Assembly: GCA_028713555.1 (NCBI GenBank) | Contig: JAQTOA010000005.1 | Span: 62,001 to 126,000 of the forward strand | Reading direction: 5' to 3' | Length of the DNA: 64,000 nucleotides | Source: Sterolibacterium sp. | GTDB taxonomy: Bacteria > Pseudomonadota > Gammaproteobacteria > Burkholderiales > Rhodocyclaceae | Translations under genes and position numbers: made by a program | Notes under the pieces: generated by a model | Databases searched by the model: none | What the model was told of the DNA's origin: nothing | What the model saw: the letters and a program-made list of their open reading frames with translations, nothing else | Shown here: piece after piece, positions 26,569 to 35,878 of the stretch | Layout of the letters: the number at the start of each line of letters is the position of its first letter | How positions within the stretch are numbered: position 1 is the stretch's first letter

Positions 26569-27999
26569 TCACTTTTGATCAGTAGCGGACCATCCACCAC
26601 CGAGCGCGCGAATCAGTTGCACGCTGGCGCGGTATTGGCGGGTATCGAGATCCAGCGCGTTGCGTTGCGCTTGAAGCGTGGCGGCCTGGGCAGTAACGAC
26701 TTCGAGATAATTCGCCGCGCCCTCGCGATAGCGGGTGGTGGCGAAATTGAGGGAACGCTGCGCGGCAACGACTGCCGACCGTTCCGAATCCGCCGCGGAG
26801 CGGTAATGACTGAGCAGCGCGAGGTTGTCTTCGACCTGCTGGAAGGCGCTTAGCACGACGCCGCGGTACTTCGCTCCGGCTTCGTCCAGCACCGCCTGGC
26901 TTCGCGCTACTTCCGCCTGGCGTTTGCCCGCATCGTACAAGGTCACAAACAGTGAGGGTCCGATTGCCCAATAGGTATTCGGCGCCCTGATGAAATTGCC
27001 GATATCCCGACTCTGGTAACCGGCCAGGGCACTCAGCGTAACCGCCGGGAAGAATGCGGCCTGGGCGACACCGATACTCGCGTTGGCAGCGGCGATGCGA
27101 CGCTGTGCGGCAGCGATATCCGGCCGGCGTTGCAGCAAAGTCGAAGGCAGGCCGGCGGGAACCTGCGGCAACATGATGTCGACGAGACGGGGTTCGAGGG
27201 TAAAACTGGAAGCGGATTCGCCGACCAGCGCCGCGATGGCGTGCTCGAGCAGGGCGCGCTGCGCGAGGGCCTGTTCCGCTTGCGAGCGCGAGGAATCAAG
27301 CTGGGTCTGGGCACGCGCCACGTCCAGCCCCGATGCAATGCCCGCGTCATGACGCGTCATGGTCAGTTCCAGCGCCTTGGCATAGGCGGCGGCGGTGTCA
27401 TTGAGCAGCGCAACCGCGCGGTCGAACCCCCGCAGCGCGATGTAGCTGTCGGCAAGTTGGGCCTGCAGGCTGAGGCGCGCGGATTCCAGGTCGGCTTGCG
27501 CAGCTTGCTCGGCGGCTGTACCGGAGGCAACCTGGTTGCGGATGCGACCCCACAAATCGAATTCATAATCCACTTCAACACCCAGTGTGTAGGAGCGGTA
27601 TTCATCAGGCGAGTTCGGGCCAAGCACGCGCAAGGGCTTTGACTCGGACTGCCGGTCGCGCTGTGCGTTGGCTGAACCGGACAGGGTTGGAAACAGGCCG
27701 GAGCTAGCCTGATCGCTGATGGCCCTGGCCTGCTGATAGCGCGCGAGGGCGGCGGCAAGGTCCGGGCTGTTCGCGATCAGGCGCTTCTGCAACGCATTCA
27801 GGTCGGCATCGTGGTACAGAGTCCACCAGGCATCGCGCGGCAGATCGTCGGCAGGCAGGGCGGTTGTCCATGGCGCCGTTTCCTTGTAGCCGGCGGCGGC
27901 GGGGACATCGGGAATCTTGAGCGGAGGCGCAAACGAGCAGGCGCCGAGCTCAAGAATGAGCCCGGCAGCCAATGCGCAGGAAGCCTTACTTCTTGCCAC
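26569..27999 (-). CDS. NodT-family outer-membrane efflux lipoprotein
   Basis: Outer-membrane channel of a tripartite RND system, about 476 residues. The start GTG at 27999 overlaps the adaptor stop by 14 bases and gives a signal peptide with lipobox LGAC. Two repeated outer-membrane efflux domains (about 50-250 and 265-460) have the WWTLYHDADLNALQ and coiled-coil RYQQAR segments of the NodT/OprM group. The frame is open 33 codons further upstream, inside the adaptor, but that part lacks a signal peptide. It ends the MarR-RND-adaptor-NodT operon. Confidence 0.9.
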   Translation of the reverse strand: MARSKASCALAAGLILELGACSFAPPLKIPDVPAAAGYKETAPWTTALPADDLPRDAWWTLYHDADLNALQKRLIANSPDLAAALARYQQARAISDQASSGLFPTLSGSANAQRDRQSESKPLRVLGPNSPDEYRSYTLGVEVDYEFDLWGRIRNQVASGTAAEQAAQADLESARLSLQAQLADSYIALRGFDRAVALLNDTAAAYAKALELTMTRHDAGIASGLDVARAQTQLDSSRSQAEQALAQRALLEHAIAALVGESASSFTLEPRLVDIMLPQVPAGLPSTLLQRRPDIAAAQRRIAAANASIGVAQAAFFPAVTLSALAGYQSRDIGNFIRAPNTYWAIGPSLFVTLYDAGKRQAEVARSQAVLDEAGAKYRGVVLSAFQQVEDNLALLSHYRSAADSERSAVVAAQRSLNFATTRYREGAANYLEVVTAQAATLQAQRNALDLDTRQYRASVQLIRALGGGWSATDQK

Positions 28000-29182
28000 G
28001 CTCGCCGCTTCCGGTTGCCCCGGATGCCGTCGACTTTGCATCCGCCACGGCGACATGCACCAAGTCGCCATCGGCAATGCCATCGGGAGGACTTTCAATC
28101 ACGCGGTCGTCGGCCGCGATTCCGGAACCAAGTTCGATGACCTTGCCAATATCGCGTGCGATGGTGACCGGTTTCAGGGTGACCTTGTTGTCTGTGCCGA
28201 CGGTAGCGATGCGCAGGCCCGACTTGTCGAATATCAGTGCGCTGGGAGGGATGGTCAACGCGCCGGCATCACGCGCCTGGTCGAAGCTCACATAGGCGAA
28301 TCCGCCGGGCAGCAGTTCTGCGTTGGCATTGTCAACCGCAAGCTGAACCAGCATGCTGCCCGACGCGGTATTGACTGCCTGGGAAGAGGATTCGACGGTC
28401 GCGTCATAAAATTTTCCGGGACGTTCCGGCACGCTTATTCTGGCCTTGACGCCGCGTTTGACGATAGCCACATAGTTCTGCGGAACGCCGACATAAACGC
28501 GAAGTTTTTTGGTATCGGAAACCACGAACAGCTCTGGCCCCGCGCCGCTGCCGGCATTGATCAGTGCGCCGACATCGGTGGAACGCGCGGTAACGATGCC
28601 GTCAAACGGCGCAACGATGCGAGTAAAGCTTTTCATCGCCAGAAAACGGTCAAGGTTTGCCTGCGCCGCGTGAGCCATGGCCTGTTTGGTGGCATAGTCG
28701 CCGGCCTTCTCCTCTGCCTCCTGGCGCGATACCGAATCCGAGGCGAGCAAGGATTGCCAGCGTTTTGCCGTCGTTCCAGCCAATGCCGCATTGGCCTGGG
28801 CGCTGGCGAGGTCTGCCCGGGCCTGCAACAATTGTTGGTCGAGGTCGGGGGTTTCGATTTCCGCAAGCAGTTGCCCGGCTTTAACCGGCGAGCCGATATC
28901 GGCTTTCCAGTTTTTCAGATAGCCGCTGACACGTGCGTAGATCGGTGCACGGGAATACGCTTCGAGGTGCCCAGGCAGATCAAGCGTTGCGGCAATGCCG
29001 GCTTTGCCCGGTGCAACGACCGCGACGGTAGGCACGGCCTGGCTGTCGACGCGTTCAAGCAGGCGCGCCGCGTTCGATGTCCGTGTGACGATTCCTTCGA
29101 CCACGACAATCAGCGCGATGGCTGCCATCGCGATTCCGGCAATTTTGAGCGGGCGGCGGGGCAAAGCAGGATCAGACGACAT
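27986..29182 (-). CDS. RND efflux periplasmic adaptor (second system)
   Basis: Membrane-fusion protein, 398 residues. An N-terminal membrane anchor (about 14-32) is followed by LEAYSRAPIYARVSGYLKNWKADIGSPVKAG, the first lipoyl half-motif, a helical hairpin, and IVAPFDGIVTARSTDVGALI, the second half. The C-terminal tail is Ala/Ser/Lys-rich. The ATG at 29182 has GGAG upstream and overlaps the pump gene's 3' end by 11 bases; the frame continues upstream without a better start. It partners the large RND pump before it and the NodT lipoprotein after it. Confidence 0.91.
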   Translation of the reverse strand: MSSDPALPRRPLKIAGIAMAAIALIVVVEGIVTRTSNAARLLERVDSQAVPTVAVVAPGKAGIAATLDLPGHLEAYSRAPIYARVSGYLKNWKADIGSPVKAGQLLAEIETPDLDQQLLQARADLASAQANAALAGTTAKRWQSLLASDSVSRQEAEEKAGDYATKQAMAHAAQANLDRFLAMKSFTRIVAPFDGIVTARSTDVGALINAGSGAGPELFVVSDTKKLRVYVGVPQNYVAIVKRGVKARISVPERPGKFYDATVESSSQAVNTASGSMLVQLAVDNANAELLPGGFAYVSFDQARDAGALTIPPSALIFDKSGLRIATVGTDNKVTLKPVTIARDIGKVIELGSGIAADDRVIESPPDGIADGDLVHVAVADAKSTASGATGSGERGKK

Positions 29183-32100
29183 GAGGTTCTCCAATGGCAG
29201 GAGCTGCTGCGGGTTTATTGCCATAGCGCGCATGCACGAGACTGAATACGACAGGAACGAATGCCAGCGTGGCAACCGTCGCAAAAATGAGGCCGCCGAT
29301 TACCGCCCGGCCGAGCGGCGCATTCTGCTCGCCTCCTTCGCCCAGACCCAAGGCCATCGGCAGCATGCCGATGATCATCGCCAGCGCGGTCATCAGCACC
29401 GGCCGGAAGCGGGCAACGCCGGCTTCCAGCGCTGCGGCAACAGCATCGCCGAGCTGTTCGAGGCGTTCGCGCGCGAAACTGATCACCAGCACGCTGTTGG
29501 CGGTGGCAACGCCCATGCACATGATGGCGCCGGTCAATGCCGGCACCGACACGCTGGTATGGGTCGCAAACAGCATCCAGACGATGCCGGCCAGCGCCGC
29601 CGGCAATGCCGTGATAATGACAAAGGGATCGCTCCACGACTGAAAATTCACCACGATCAGCAAATAGATCAGCACGATGGCGCCCAGCAGGCCGAACAGC
29701 AACCCGGAAAAGGCATGGTCCATGGTGCGTACCTGGCCGACGAGCTCCACGCTGGAACCTTTGGGAACTTCGCCGGCAGTGTCGGCGATGATGCGGCGGA
29801 TGTCGCTGGCGACCGAGCCAAGATCGCGGTCCTGGGTTGTCGCGTTAATCTGTATCATCGACCGGACGTCGTATTGGCTGACCACGGCATTGCCCGTATT
29901 GCGGCTGAACTTGGCCAGACCGCCGAGCACCTGCTGAGCGCCGTTGGCGGCGCTGCTGACCGGCAGATTGGCAAGCGAGGAAAGCGAATCCAGGCTGTAC
30001 TGCGGAGTTTGCATGACGATCGGGTAGGTCACGCCATTGGCCGGATTCAGCCAGTAGGTCATCGCCACCTGGCCGCTGCCGGCGAGATTGACCACCAGGC
30101 TGTTGACCACATCGCGCGCAGTCACACCGACATCCTGGGCTCGCGTGCGGTCAAGGTCGACATTGAATACCGGACTCTTGCGCGATTGCTGGATGCGCGC
30201 GTCCGCCACGCCGGGAACGCGGCGAATCGCCTTCAACAATTTGTTGGCATAGTCGAAGTTGGCATCCAGGTTGTTGCCGCGAATCTGCAAATCAATCGGC
30301 GCCGGCGCGCCAAAATTGAGAATCTGGCTGACGATGTCGGCGGGGGGGAAGGAAAAAACCGTGTCCGGAAACTCGCGTGGCAGTTGTTCGCGAAGTTCGC
30401 GCACGTAGTCTGCGGTCGGGCGGTGGTCTTGGCTCAGCGCAATCTGGACGTCGCCATCCTGCGTGCCGACCACCCCGGTACTGTTGTAGGTCAGATTAAT
30501 GCTGCTGGGCGGCAGGCCGATGTTGTCGACCAGGGTCGTGATTTCCCCGGCCGGGATGACGCGGCGGATGGCTTCCTCGATGCCGGCAAAACGCGCTGCA
30601 GTTTCTTCCACGCGGGTACCCATCGGTACGCGTGCATGCATCAGGATTTGCCCGCCATCGACCGCAGGAAAGAAATCGCTGCCGAGGAAAGGCACCATGG
30701 CAAAAGAGAGCAGGACGAAGCCCAGGAACCCGATGACGAACACGCGGCGATGGCCAAGTGCGAATTGCAGCAGTCCTCTATAGACATCGCGAATACGATC
30801 GAAGCGCGCCTCGAAATCGCGTTGAAACCTGAGCAGAGGATTGCTCGATGCCGGCAACGCAACCCGGTGACCGTGTCCATCGGTGTGCGCGGCGTGCGGC
30901 CGCAGCAGGTACATCGACATGGTCGGCACCAGGGTGCGCGAAAGCACAAAGGAGCAGGCCATCGCAAACATCACCGCCTCGGCCATCGGCACAAACAGAA
31001 AGCGCGCCATGCCCTCGAGGAAGAACATCGGCACGAATACGATGCAAATGCACAGCAGGGAGACAAGGGCCGGAGTAACGATCTGCCGCGCACCGTCCAT
31101 GATCGCGGTCTCGACGTCCTTGCCATGCTCCAGATGCCAGTTGATGTTTTCGATGGTCACTGTGGCGTCATCGACCAGGATCCCGACAGCCAGCGCCAGA
31201 CCTCCGAGGGTCATGATATTCAGTGTTTCGCCGATCGCCGCCAGGCCGATCAGCGAACCCAGAACGGACAAGGGGATCGACACCGCGATAATGATTGTCG
31301 ATCGCCAGCTGCCGAGGAACAGCAATATCATCAGACTGGTCAACGCCGCTGCGATGACACCGGCGATCGCCACGCCGCTGATCGCCGCACGCACGAAGAT
31401 TGACTGGTCGTTGATCGGCGTGACCACAAAGTTGTCCGGCAGAGCCGCCTTGTATTCCTTGAGCTTTGCCCGGATACCGTCGACAATCGCCAGCGTGGAT
31501 GCTTCGCCGATTTTCAGCACCGACAACAGCACCGAGCGGCTGCCGTCTACATGGACAATATTGGTTTGCGGCGGATTGCCATCGCGCACGTTGGCCACAT
31601 CGCGAATATAGACCGTGGTCCCGTTGACCGCCTTGATCGGAAGCTTGCCGAGTTCTTCGATCGCCGATGGGGCATTGTTCACTTGCAAGGTGTATTCGAG
31701 ACTGCCAATTTTTTGCGTACCGGCGGGCGTGACCAGGTTTTGCGCGGCAAGGGCATTGGCGACATCCAGCGCCGAAAGGCCACGGGCCTGCATCGCCGCA
31801 CTGTCAAGATCAATCTGCACCTGTCGCATCTTGCCGCCGTACGGCCACGGAATGGCGGCGCCCGGCACGGAAACCAGGGGCGGGCGCAGCGCGTTGTTGC
31901 CGATATCGAAAAGATTCTGTTCGGACATGCCCTTGCCGGACAGCGCGAGCTGGAGGATAGGGACGGTCGCTGCGCTGTAATTGAGGATTAACGGCGGCGT
32001 GGCGCCGGGCGGCATCTGCCTCACCATCACTTGCGAGATTGCCGTGACCTGCGCGTTGGCTACCGCCACATTGACGCCAGGCTGAAAGAATATCTTGACG

Positions 32101-32378
32101 ATGCTGATGCCAGCGTATGAATTGGCCTCGATATGCTCGATGTCATTGACGGTAGTCGTAAGTATCCGCTCGAAAGGCGTGGTGACGCGGCCCGCCATCT
32201 GTTCCGGAGGCAAGCCGATGTAACCCCAGTTAACAGCGATTACGGGAATTCTGATTTCCGGAAAGATATCCGTCGGCATGCGCAACGCCGCCAGCGGACC
32301 GATGATCAGCAGCAGCAGGGCCAGAACAACGATGGTATAAGGCCGGTGCAATGCGACGCGGACGATCCCTACCAGCAC
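29172..32378 (-). CDS. RND-family efflux transporter permease (second system)
   Basis: Inner-membrane proton-driven pump of 1068 residues, HAE-type. TM1 is VVLALLLLIIGPLAALRM, and TM4 carries LAVGILVDDATVTIENINWHL with the proton-relay aspartate pair. Periplasmic pore and docking domains are of normal size. The GTG at 32378 with GAGGG six bases before was chosen because it begins just ahead of TM1 and lies between the MarR stop and the first membrane helix; an in-frame start 52 codons upstream would overlap the MarR gene. Substrate unknown; MarR control suggests aromatic or phenolic inducers. Confidence 0.92.
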   Translation of the reverse strand: MLVGIVRVALHRPYTIVVLALLLLIIGPLAALRMPTDIFPEIRIPVIAVNWGYIGLPPEQMAGRVTTPFERILTTTVNDIEHIEANSYAGISIVKIFFQPGVNVAVANAQVTAISQVMVRQMPPGATPPLILNYSAATVPILQLALSGKGMSEQNLFDIGNNALRPPLVSVPGAAIPWPYGGKMRQVQIDLDSAAMQARGLSALDVANALAAQNLVTPAGTQKIGSLEYTLQVNNAPSAIEELGKLPIKAVNGTTVYIRDVANVRDGNPPQTNIVHVDGSRSVLLSVLKIGEASTLAIVDGIRAKLKEYKAALPDNFVVTPINDQSIFVRAAISGVAIAGVIAAALTSLMILLFLGSWRSTIIIAVSIPLSVLGSLIGLAAIGETLNIMTLGGLALAVGILVDDATVTIENINWHLEHGKDVETAIMDGARQIVTPALVSLLCICIVFVPMFFLEGMARFLFVPMAEAVMFAMACSFVLSRTLVPTMSMYLLRPHAAHTDGHGHRVALPASSNPLLRFQRDFEARFDRIRDVYRGLLQFALGHRRVFVIGFLGFVLLSFAMVPFLGSDFFPAVDGGQILMHARVPMGTRVEETAARFAGIEEAIRRVIPAGEITTLVDNIGLPPSSINLTYNSTGVVGTQDGDVQIALSQDHRPTADYVRELREQLPREFPDTVFSFPPADIVSQILNFGAPAPIDLQIRGNNLDANFDYANKLLKAIRRVPGVADARIQQSRKSPVFNVDLDRTRAQDVGVTARDVVNSLVVNLAGSGQVAMTYWLNPANGVTYPIVMQTPQYSLDSLSSLANLPVSSAANGAQQVLGGLAKFSRNTGNAVVSQYDVRSMIQINATTQDRDLGSVASDIRRIIADTAGEVPKGSSVELVGQVRTMDHAFSGLLFGLLGAIVLIYLLIVVNFQSWSDPFVIITALPAALAGIVWMLFATHTSVSVPALTGAIMCMGVATANSVLVISFARERLEQLGDAVAAALEAGVARFRPVLMTALAMIIGMLPMALGLGEGGEQNAPLGRAVIGGLIFATVATLAFVPVVFSLVHARYGNKPAAAPAIGEPHVV

Positions 32379-32427
32379 GTCGAACCCTCGTAATGCAGAT
32401 TGCCGGCGGATGCAGACATTGGCGGCC

Positions 32428-32937
32428 TCACGACTTTGCCGATTCCGCGCTGGTCTGGGCGCGCTTCCGTGTCTGGTTGGACGCCACACCGCGGATACCT
32501 GACCTGCCTGGCACCAGCGCATCCAAATTGGCATTGACGCGCTGCATTAGCTTCACCAGTTGCGCTCGATCCGCAGCTGACAGGCCAGCCAGCGCCTCCG
32601 CGCGCACGCGATCTGAAAGACGCCAGATTTCCTCCAGCACCGGGATCGCGGATGCCCGCAAAAACAGGCAGCGGACCCGGCGGTCAGTGGGATCAGGCCT
32701 GCGCTCGATCAAGCCGTCTCCTTCCATGCGGTTAAGAATACGCACCAGCGTCATCGGATCGGTGTCGGTAAGATAGGCGAGCCGCACCTGCGAAATCCCC
32801 TCGTTAAGTTGCAGGTAGCCCAGCACCTTGCATTGCGCCAGAGTCAGATTCGGCTCGCTGGCATGGCGCTCAAAATTGAGCGAATACAGGCGCGAAATAT
32901 CTTTGAGCAGGAAACCGAAGTTGCGAAGGGGATCCAT
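32428..32937 (-). CDS. MarR-family transcriptional regulator
   Basis: Dimeric winged-helix repressor, 169 residues. The helix-turn-helix lies at about 46-75 (GISQVRLAYLTDTDPMTLVRILNRME), followed by the wing with RRPDPTDRRVRC, a classic MarR DRR motif. The C-terminal helix is followed by a basic tail. It is first gene of the RND operon, 49 bases before the pump start. Its promoter contains an 18-bp perfect palindrome, so negative autoregulation is likely. Confidence 0.93.
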   Translation of the reverse strand: MDPLRNFGFLLKDISRLYSLNFERHASEPNLTLAQCKVLGYLQLNEGISQVRLAYLTDTDPMTLVRILNRMEGDGLIERRPDPTDRRVRCLFLRASAIPVLEEIWRLSDRVRAEALAGLSAADRAQLVKLMQRVNANLDALVPGRSGIRGVASNQTRKRAQTSAESAKS

Positions 32938-32953
32938 AGGTTTGCAGACAATT

Positions 32954-32977
32954 CAATAGTCCGGCCAATAGTCTGGC
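32954..32977. repeat. Tandem 12-bp direct repeat before the MarR gene
   Basis: CAATAGTCCGGC (32954-32965) is followed immediately by CAATAGTCTGGC (32966-32977), differing at one base. The pair lies between the promoter palindrome and the MarR start, around +1 to +20 of the predicted transcript. It may be a second regulator site. Confidence 0.55.
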
Positions 32978-32979
32978 AG

Positions 32980-33008
32980 ATAATATCACGTGATATTAAA
33001 TAAGGCAA
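32980..33008 (-). promoter_or_regulatory. Promoter of the MarR-RND operon with embedded palindromic operator
   Basis: Minus strand -35 TTGCCT (33003-33008), 17-base spacer, -10 TATTAT (32980-32985). The spacer and -10 are covered by TAATATCACGTGATATTA (32981-32998), a perfect 18-bp palindrome of the size and AT-rich form bound by MarR dimers. Binding there would block RNA polymerase. Confidence 0.7.
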
Positions 33009-33015
33009 AACGCTT

Positions 33016-33045
33016 CCATCGATCCTGTTGGCCTAGGATCGGTGG
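33016..33045 (-). terminator. Possible terminator after the HD-GYP gene
   Basis: An 11-bp stem with one G-T pair (33016-33026 with 33035-33045) and an 8-base loop, about 32 bases beyond the HD-GYP stop. On the minus strand it is followed by AAGCGTTTTGCC, a short T-run starting five bases after the stem, so termination may be imperfect. It also separates this gene from the MarR promoter. Confidence 0.45.
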
Positions 33046-33077
33046 CTGGTTTCAAACGGATTGTCCGGCTACAGGAT

Positions 33078-34298
33078 CTAGTCAGGCGCTGCCCAGTACT
33101 TGGATACGTTCTTGATGCCCCATCTGGCGGCATCCTCAATCCCCACGATCTTCTCCAGACAGCCGTGGCGCGACAGATCCACAACCTCCGGCTTAACCAT
33201 GTAAGTCTTGGTCCTGGTCGAGAAGAAAACTTTCACCTGGGGAGTCAGCAGCGATTTTGGCGACTGATCGAGGACCACCCCGATCCGCCCCGAGGTCAGG
33301 CAGACCAGAGAGCCCGTCGGGTAGATGCCGATGCATTTGACGAAGGCCTGAAAAATTTCAGGATCGAAGTGGGAACCGCTCCATTCGGTCATCTTCTGAA
33401 TGGATTCAGTCGGGTCCCATCCCTGTTTGTAGGGACGGTTGGAAGTGATCGCGTCATACACATCGCAGACCGCGCCCATCTTGGCGAAGTGGTTGATTTC
33501 CCCGTCCATCAAACGGTGCGGGTAGCCGCTGCCGTCGATCTTCTCGTGGTGATGCAGGACGACATCGAGCGGGACTTCGCCGGTCGATTTTGCCGCAAGG
33601 AGGATTCGGTGTCCTTCCTCGGGGTGTCCTTTGACAATATAGAATTCCTCGTCGGTCAGTTTGCCCGGTTTGTTGAGGACTTTCATCGGGATGTTCGCCT
33701 TGCCGACGTCATGCAGCAGCCCGGCGCGGCCGGCTTCATGAACATCCGCATCGTTGAACCTCATCTGTCGGGCCAGCGAAACCATCAGGGCGCTGACCGC
33801 CACCGAATGCATATAAGTGTAGTCGTCCGCGGTCTTGAGACGAGCCAGGCTGAGCAATGCCCCGGGGTTTCGGTCCAGCGAGGATGAAATTTCCTCTACC
33901 AGACCATCCACTGCCCCGGTGCTGAGCGCCTTGCCCATGCGCAATTCCGCGAACATCGAGCGCACCGCGTCGGTCGCCTTGGCGCAAGTCTTGGCGGCCT
34001 GTTGCAATTCCTCGGTGACCGTAACCCGTTTCGGTTGTTCTTCGCGGATACTGGCCTGCTTAAGGACTTTTTCGACCTTCGCAGCAACTTCTTCCTCGCT
34101 CTCACTCTCTTCGACGTCGAAACCCTTAGCGGAATCAATCCATACTTCCTTGATGGCGCTTTCCTTGAGGCGACGAATATCCTCGGGATCCCTCAGGATG
34201 AACTTGGTGCGCCAGAACGGGTGGCTCATCCATGGGCCGCAAAGCTCATGGATGTGCATTCCCAGGCGAACTTGTTCGACATTGATTTTTTTCTTCAT
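33078..34298 (-). CDS. HD-GYP domain cyclic-di-GMP phosphodiesterase
   Basis: Predicted c-di-GMP-degrading enzyme, 406 residues, cytoplasmic. An N-terminal DUF3391-type domain (about 1-60, LGMHIHELCGPWMSHPFWRTKF), a charged linker (about 62-95), and an HD-GYP domain (about 145-330) with H164, HDVGK at 196-200, GHPEEGH (H225, H230) and HHHEKIDGSGYP at 249-260. A C-terminal VVLDQSPKSLLTP segment is also typical. The start lacks a strong ribosome-binding site. A shortened, frameshifted relative lies directly upstream on the same strand. Confidence 0.92.
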   Translation of the reverse strand: MKKKINVEQVRLGMHIHELCGPWMSHPFWRTKFILRDPEDIRRLKESAIKEVWIDSAKGFDVEESESEEEVAAKVEKVLKQASIREEQPKRVTVTEELQQAAKTCAKATDAVRSMFAELRMGKALSTGAVDGLVEEISSSLDRNPGALLSLARLKTADDYTYMHSVAVSALMVSLARQMRFNDADVHEAGRAGLLHDVGKANIPMKVLNKPGKLTDEEFYIVKGHPEEGHRILLAAKSTGEVPLDVVLHHHEKIDGSGYPHRLMDGEINHFAKMGAVCDVYDAITSNRPYKQGWDPTESIQKMTEWSGSHFDPEIFQAFVKCIGIYPTGSLVCLTSGRIGVVLDQSPKSLLTPQVKVFFSTRTKTYMVKPEVVDLSRHGCLEKIVGIEDAARWGIKNVSKYWAAPD

Positions 34299-34460
34299 GA
34301 CTAAATTTCTGCGTTGTTCCGTCTTGGCTATTGGCTATCGGAACTAGGCCGATAATTCTGCACCATTTTGGCAATGAAGGGTCGGGTCACGACAGATCGC
34401 GGCGCAGCGTTAAAACCATGTGACGATAAGGGTGGCGTGCCGTGCCATTTCGACGCGCCA

Positions 34461-34478
34461 CGCTGGCTAATGCCAGCG
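34461..34478. other. Perfect 7-bp hairpin after the decayed HD-GYP copy
   Basis: CGCTGGC-TAAT-GCCAGCG, seven bases past the stop of the decayed copy on the minus strand. There is no T-run on either side, so it is a weak terminator candidate. Confidence 0.35.
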
Positions 34479-34484
34479 CCTTGC

Positions 34485-34956
34485 TTACTGGGTCGGCCCG
34501 GCCCAGAGTTCGTGAAGGTTCTTGATACCCCATTTGGCGACGTCTTCCTTGTCGACGATTTTTTCTGGGCAACCGGGACGCGACAGGTCCACCACTTCCG
34601 GATTGAGGTAGGCCTGCGACTTGGTCGAGAAAAACACTTTCACCATGGGTGTGAGCAAGGATTTTGGCGATTGATCAAGGACCACGCCCATCTTGGCGAA
34701 GACACTGATTTCCTGGTTTTTCAGCCGGTGCGGGTAGCCGCTGCCGTCAATCTTCTCATGGTGGCGAAGACAAACATCGAGTCCCCTCTCGGAATTGATC
34801 CATAGTTCCTTGATGCCGCTTTCCTGAAGGCGGCGAAGGTCCTCGAGATCAGCAAGAACGAACTTGGTACGCCAGAACGAGTAATTCATCCATGGCCCGC
34901 AAAGCTCATGGATATGCATGCCCGAACGCACCTGATCGATGTATATTTTTTAGCAT
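34485..34956 (-). pseudogene. Decayed HD-GYP paralogue with lost start and two internal deletions
   Basis: Clearly homologous to the intact HD-GYP gene next to it, but only 148 codons remain open. The aligned start ATG (34954-34956) is followed by a 2-base loss in the A-run, so that frame stops after 16 codons; the homologous frame can begin only at GTG 34931 or ATG 34919. Two in-frame gaps remove counterparts of residues 63-246 (all HD metal ligands) and 276-340. What remains is the DUF3391-like start, HHEKIDGSGYPHR, and the C-terminal VVLDQSPKSLL part. No phosphodiesterase activity is possible. A small GYP-bearing protein might still be made, so pseudogene is the best but not the only reading. 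Confidence 0.8.
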
Positions 34957-35034
34957 GATGAAATTTCTGGCGTGCTACACTCTTTCGCCGCTTGGGGTTT
35001 CCTCAAGTTTCCCCTCAAATTCCGTTGGTCTCGC

Positions 35035-35859
35035 ATGGATATCACGCCGCTGTTACACGCCCTGATCCTGGGAATCGTCGAAGGACTCACCGAGTTCCTT
35101 CCGGTTTCGAGCACCGGCCATCTGATCCTGGCCGGCGATTTGCTGAATTTTAACGACGAAAAAGGCAAAGTGTTCGAGATTGTCATCCAGTTCGGAGCAA
35201 TCCTCGCCGTCGCCTGGGAATACCGCGAAAAAATTGTCCGAGTCGCCGCCGGCCTGCGGCAGGAGCGCGTTGCGCAACGCTTCGTCCTCAACCTCGCTAT
35301 CGCTTTCATGCCGCTGGCTGTGCTGGGATTATTGTTCCACAAGACCATCAAGACGCTGCTGTTCCAGCCCGTCCCAGTGGCCTTGGCTTTCATCGTTGGC
35401 GGCCTTTTCATCCTGTGGACCGAGCGCCGTCAACATCTGGTTCGTTTCCACTCGATCGATCAGCTGCAACCCGTCGATGCCCTCAAGCTCGGTCTGGCGC
35501 AGGCACTGGCGCTGATTCCAGGCACTTCGCGTTCCGGTGCGACCATCATCGGCGGGCTGTTCTTCGGACTTTCTCGCCAGGTGGCGACGGAGTTCTCTTT
35601 TTTTCTCGCCATCCCGACCATGACGGCGGCGACTTGTTACCAACTCTACAGGGAACGCGGGCTGTTTTCGGTTGATGACTTTGGCATGTTCGCGGTGGGT
35701 TTCAGCGCCGCGTTCGTTTCGGCTTTCTTCTGCGTGCGCTGGTTGTTGCGCTACGTCAGCCAACATGATTTTGTGCCGTTCGCCTGGTACCGTATCGCCT
35801 TTGGACTGGTAGTGCTCGCCACCTGGCAGTGGGGCCTGGTAGACTGGAGCAATCCTTAG
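35035..35859 (+). CDS. uppP: Undecaprenyl-diphosphatase UppP/BacA
   Basis: Integral membrane phosphatase that recycles undecaprenyl pyrophosphate for peptidoglycan and LPS; 274 residues, about eight hydrophobic helices. Hallmarks are [21 protein letters not shown] near the start and the second repeat [23 protein letters not shown], which hold the catalytic glutamates, histidine and arginine. The ATG at 35035 matches the family N-terminus; an in-frame GTG 21 codons upstream is unlikely. A TACACT -10 with TG extension lies at about 34974-34981. Confidence 0.95.
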   Translation: MDITPLLHALILGIVEGLTEFLPVSSTGHLILAGDLLNFNDEKGKVFEIVIQFGAILAVAWEYREKIVRVAAGLRQERVAQRFVLNLAIAFMPLAVLGLLFHKTIKTLLFQPVPVALAFIVGGLFILWTERRQHLVRFHSIDQLQPVDALKLGLAQALALIPGTSRSGATIIGGLFFGLSRQVATEFSFFLAIPTMTAATCYQLYRERGLFSVDDFGMFAVGFSAAFVSAFFCVRWLLRYVSQHDFVPFAWYRIAFGLVVLATWQWGLVDWSNP

Positions 35860-35878
35860 CCCTAAAGCGAACCTCACC

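Noticed and set aside
28995-31403. An 802-codon plus-strand open frame opposite the RND pump and adaptor
   Set aside because: Low-complexity His/Arg/Gln-rich translation with no domain, antisense to two well-supported genes.
34299-34484. A small gene between the HD-GYP gene and its decayed copy
   Set aside because: Only short frames without ribosome-binding sites; contains a short TTGGCTA direct repeat and the hairpin already listed.
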